5,969 nucleotides of DNA, from the NCBI GenBank assembly GCA_041480845.1, contig JBGPAU010000029.1, positions 1-5,969 of the forward strand, read 5' to 3'. The position numbers and the translations under genes are program-made. Source of the stretch: LCIL01 sp041480845 (GTDB lineage Bacteria; Patescibacteriota; Microgenomatia; UBA8517). The notes below the pieces were generated by a model, which ran no database searches, was not told the origin of the DNA, and saw nothing but the letters and a program-made list of their open reading frames with translations. Shown here one piece after another: positions 4,311-5,969 of this stretch. Position 1 is the first letter of the stretch. Every line of letters starts with the position of its first letter.

Positions 4311-5522
4311 TTACTCGCTATTATGCGCAGAGTAATTAACCGGGCGCTGGGGGCTTACAATTCCGGAATTGATGATACCCGGAGTGGCATCAAAATGGAA
4401 ATAATTCAACCAATAATCAACAAACGATTTGGGACCCGTGGTCCTGCAAAAATAGTCTTTAATAAAATTGAAATAACCGGCTATCGCCCCCTCTTTGGTT
4501 ATTTTTCCGTCAAGTGTAAATGGTCCGAAAACCAGATTCATTAATTCCTGATCTTCCGAAACGAGAGCGGAAATCCCTATTAGTATTTTCATTCCCAAAA
4601 TCATGTTTTTACCGGGGTCGCCTTTACCAAAATCCAGCTCCTCATGTCCGTTTGCATTAAAGCCCGGCGAAGAAATTTTATGCCTTTTAATCAACGCCAT
4701 TGAAACAGCCAGCACATTGGCAAGCTTTTGGGGGGACGGAAAATATGCCGGATCTTCAAAAAGAAGGCCCTGAATTTCTATTCCCACAAGCTGAACATTG
4801 GGGCGTTTGTTATATCCCGGTTGGTATAAACGCTGCAATATTGATGTACGAGTGGGGTTGGCAAAACCATAATCCCTAAAAAGACTATAAGAAGCATTAG
4901 CAAAATACTGAGTACCGTTCTCATATAAACTTCTGTCAACTTCAATTATGTGCGCTGACGTTACCCAGTTTCCATTTTCATCGGGAAGCTCCGCCTGAGC
5001 GATGGCCAATTTCTCATCCAACGCCCCCTGACCCGGCTTCGGGACCCCGTCGCCGACTATAAACTGAACGCTACGGTCACCGCATAGACCCCTTTCTATA
5101 TAATCTCTTGCCGTCCCATTCGGATACCATGTGGAGGCAAACTCCGGCCCATCGCCAAACCAGTGCCAGGCAAGTCCAATCGGTTGGTCTGTAACAAATC
5201 TCCAGTTAGGGCTATGTTTTGCAATCTCCAAAAACTTTTTATTAAATTTAGTCTGGCTGACGGGCACTTCGCGCATTGCATTGACACCGTTCTCCGCTAC
5301 TCCCATTCGCAATATTCCCGAAGCTGAAAAGTCCGTTTTTGGAGTAAGAGATAAAATATTCTGATAGTAAGGAGGTAAATCTTCCACGTTTAGTCCGGGC
5401 CAGGATTCTAGGCCATCCGCCCGAATCTCAATCTTTGGAAGGAAAAGGCTGGCCGCTCCTGCCATCGCAAGCTTCAGGAAATCTCTTCGGCTTATTCTGA
5501 TCAACGGTCTATCGCATGTCAT
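4311..5522 (-). CDS. Tat-exported N-acetylmuramoyl-L-alanine amidase (Amidase_2/AmpD-like fold)
   Basis: This 403-residue protein should cut the bond between muramic acid and L-alanine in peptidoglycan, outside the membrane. The N-terminus has the twin-arginine motif SRRDFLK at 11-17 and a hydrophobic stretch to about 28, so export as a folded protein by Tat is likely; no clear cleavage site is seen. The catalytic core spans about 105-305. AWHW carries His120, SVQFIVG at 151-157 is a core strand, VGIEIQG at 246-252 carries Glu249, and GHEELDFGKGDPG at 292-304 carries His293, Lys300 and Asp302. By comparison with AmpD-type enzymes, His120, His293 and Asp302 would hold the zinc, and Glu249 and Lys300 would assist catalysis. 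About 100 residues after the core match nothing I know. The ATG at 5522 follows the upstream stop after 1 nt, has no ribosome binding site, and is probably translated by coupling. The neighbouring gene also looks like a wall-cutting enzyme. Confidence 0.85.
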   Translation of the reverse strand: MTCDRPLIRISRRDFLKLAMAGAASLFLPKIEIRADGLESWPGLNVEDLPPYYQNILSLTPKTDFSASGILRMGVAENGVNAMREVPVSQTKFNKKFLEIAKHSPNWRFVTDQPIGLAWHWFGDGPEFASTWYPNGTARDYIERGLCGDRSVQFIVGDGVPKPGQGALDEKLAIAQAELPDENGNWVTSAHIIEVDRSLYENGTQYFANASYSLFRDYGFANPTRTSILQRLYQPGYNKRPNVQLVGIEIQGLLFEDPAYFPSPQKLANVLAVSMALIKRHKISSPGFNANGHEELDFGKGDPGKNMILGMKILIGISALVSEDQELMNLVFGPFTLDGKITKEGAIAGYFNFIKDYFCRTTGPKSFVDYWLNYFHFDATPGIINSGIVSPQRPVNYSAHNSE

Positions 5523-5523
5523 A

Positions 5524-5969
5524 TTATTTTTTTCTAATCATTGTCTTGGGATATGGATAGCTTCCAAATACAATGTCAAAATTACACTCATCCACCTCAT
5601 GAATATGAATTTGTCCGTCCACTGAAGCGTTGGCGTCTGCCAGCAAAAGAACTGTTTTCCCATCAACGGTCTTTTTTCCGATTATCACTCCCGTGTGACC
5701 GTCTGTTCCCTCCATATTCACAAAAATATCACCAACTTGAATTTCCTCAAGCGACTTGGCGTTAAAGGCTGTAAACTTCCGGCCGCGTATATCACTGCCT
5801 TCAACCGGCTGAAGACGGTTAACCACCTTTTCAATTTCCTGCCAGTTGGCAAAAGTATATTTCTCGATAGCATCTCCAACCATTACGCGCCAACTCCACG
5901 GAGTGAGGGTTTTTGCGTTACCGGCCTCATAATCATAAAAATTGTAAAAAGGATATCCGGGATACTTAA
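5524..5969 (-). CDS. Probable CHAP/NlpC-like peptidase or amidase, C-terminal part (5' end outside window)
   Basis: The frame stays open from its TAA at 5524-5526 to the window edge, giving about 148 visible residues. The ATG at 5883 is internal: residues before it (PWSWRV, then an aromatic-rich stretch with KYPGYPFYNFYDY) continue the same protein. The C-terminal half contains VGDIFVNMEGTDGHTGVIIG, then a strand LLLADAN, then GQIHIHEV. A buried strand starting GDI, followed by an H-x-G-V-I segment and an Asn or Asp strand, is the usual second half of CHAP and NlpC/P60-type papain-fold enzymes, where the His is catalytic. The catalytic Cys would lie nearer the N-terminus, outside the window, so activity cannot be judged. 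The Tat amidase follows after 1 nt, so the two form an operon. I favour a secreted wall peptidase, with an unrelated beta-barrel domain as the alternative. Confidence 0.6.
   Translation of the reverse strand, partial: KYPGYPFYNFYDYEAGNAKTLTPWSWRVMVGDAIEKYTFANWQEIEKVVNRLQPVEGSDIRGRKFTAFNAKSLEEIQVGDIFVNMEGTDGHTGVIIGKKTVDGKTVLLLADANASVDGQIHIHEVDECNFDIVFGSYPYPKTMIRKK

Overview
The window looks like a piece of a small bacterial genome, most likely from the Candidate Phyla Radiation (Patescibacteria), perhaps a Microgenomates-type lineage. The clues are moderate to low GC, tight packing with overlapping genes, several genes that seem to have almost no 5' leader, tRNAs without an encoded CCA, and the style of the proteins: a deformylase with an insert before its EGCLSLP motif, and a TPR-tailed protein next to translation genes. 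This assignment is inference from protein character, not from a search.

Left part (1-2217), protein-synthesis block. The end of a TPR-repeat protein is followed by def (peptide deformylase) and fmt (methionyl-tRNA formyltransferase), which overlap. Fmt adds the formyl group to initiator Met-tRNA and Def removes it from new proteins, so the pair forms one cycle. rpmB (ribosomal protein bL28, four-cysteine zinc form) lies on the other strand, and its 3' end overlaps the 3' end of fmt. Two details in fmt stand out. Its true start may be a CTG codon that overlaps the def stop and follows a strong ribosome binding site. The catalytic Asn of the family's N-x-H motif reads as Val.

Centre (2218-3311), membrane protease and RNA genes. 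A compact intergenic region carries back-to-back -10 elements for rpmB and a site-2 (M50) metalloprotease. After the protease comes a roughly 155-nt stretch with no credible gene. It has its own extended -10 promoter, an 8-bp closing stem that starts at the predicted transcription start, a central open region with small hairpins, a GC-rich apical arm and a terminal U run. This is best read as a 6S RNA (ssrS). It converges on a tRNA-Thr(UGU)-tRNA-Tyr(GUA) pair on the minus strand.

Right part (3312-5969), cell-envelope block. A strong promoter and a long leader precede a lipoprotein with a Pro/Thr-rich linker containing a tandem 24-bp repeat, an SH3-like domain and an unnamed C-terminal domain. 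Its style recalls Chloroflexi surface proteins. A clear intrinsic terminator closes it. Converging from the right is a two-gene operon: the C-terminal part of a probable CHAP or NlpC-like peptidase, then, 1 nt later, a Tat-signal N-acetylmuramoyl-L-alanine amidase. Together these suggest secreted peptidoglycan-cutting enzymes next to a surface-anchored wall-binding protein.

I see no CRISPR array, insertion sequence, integrase, origin or defence locus.
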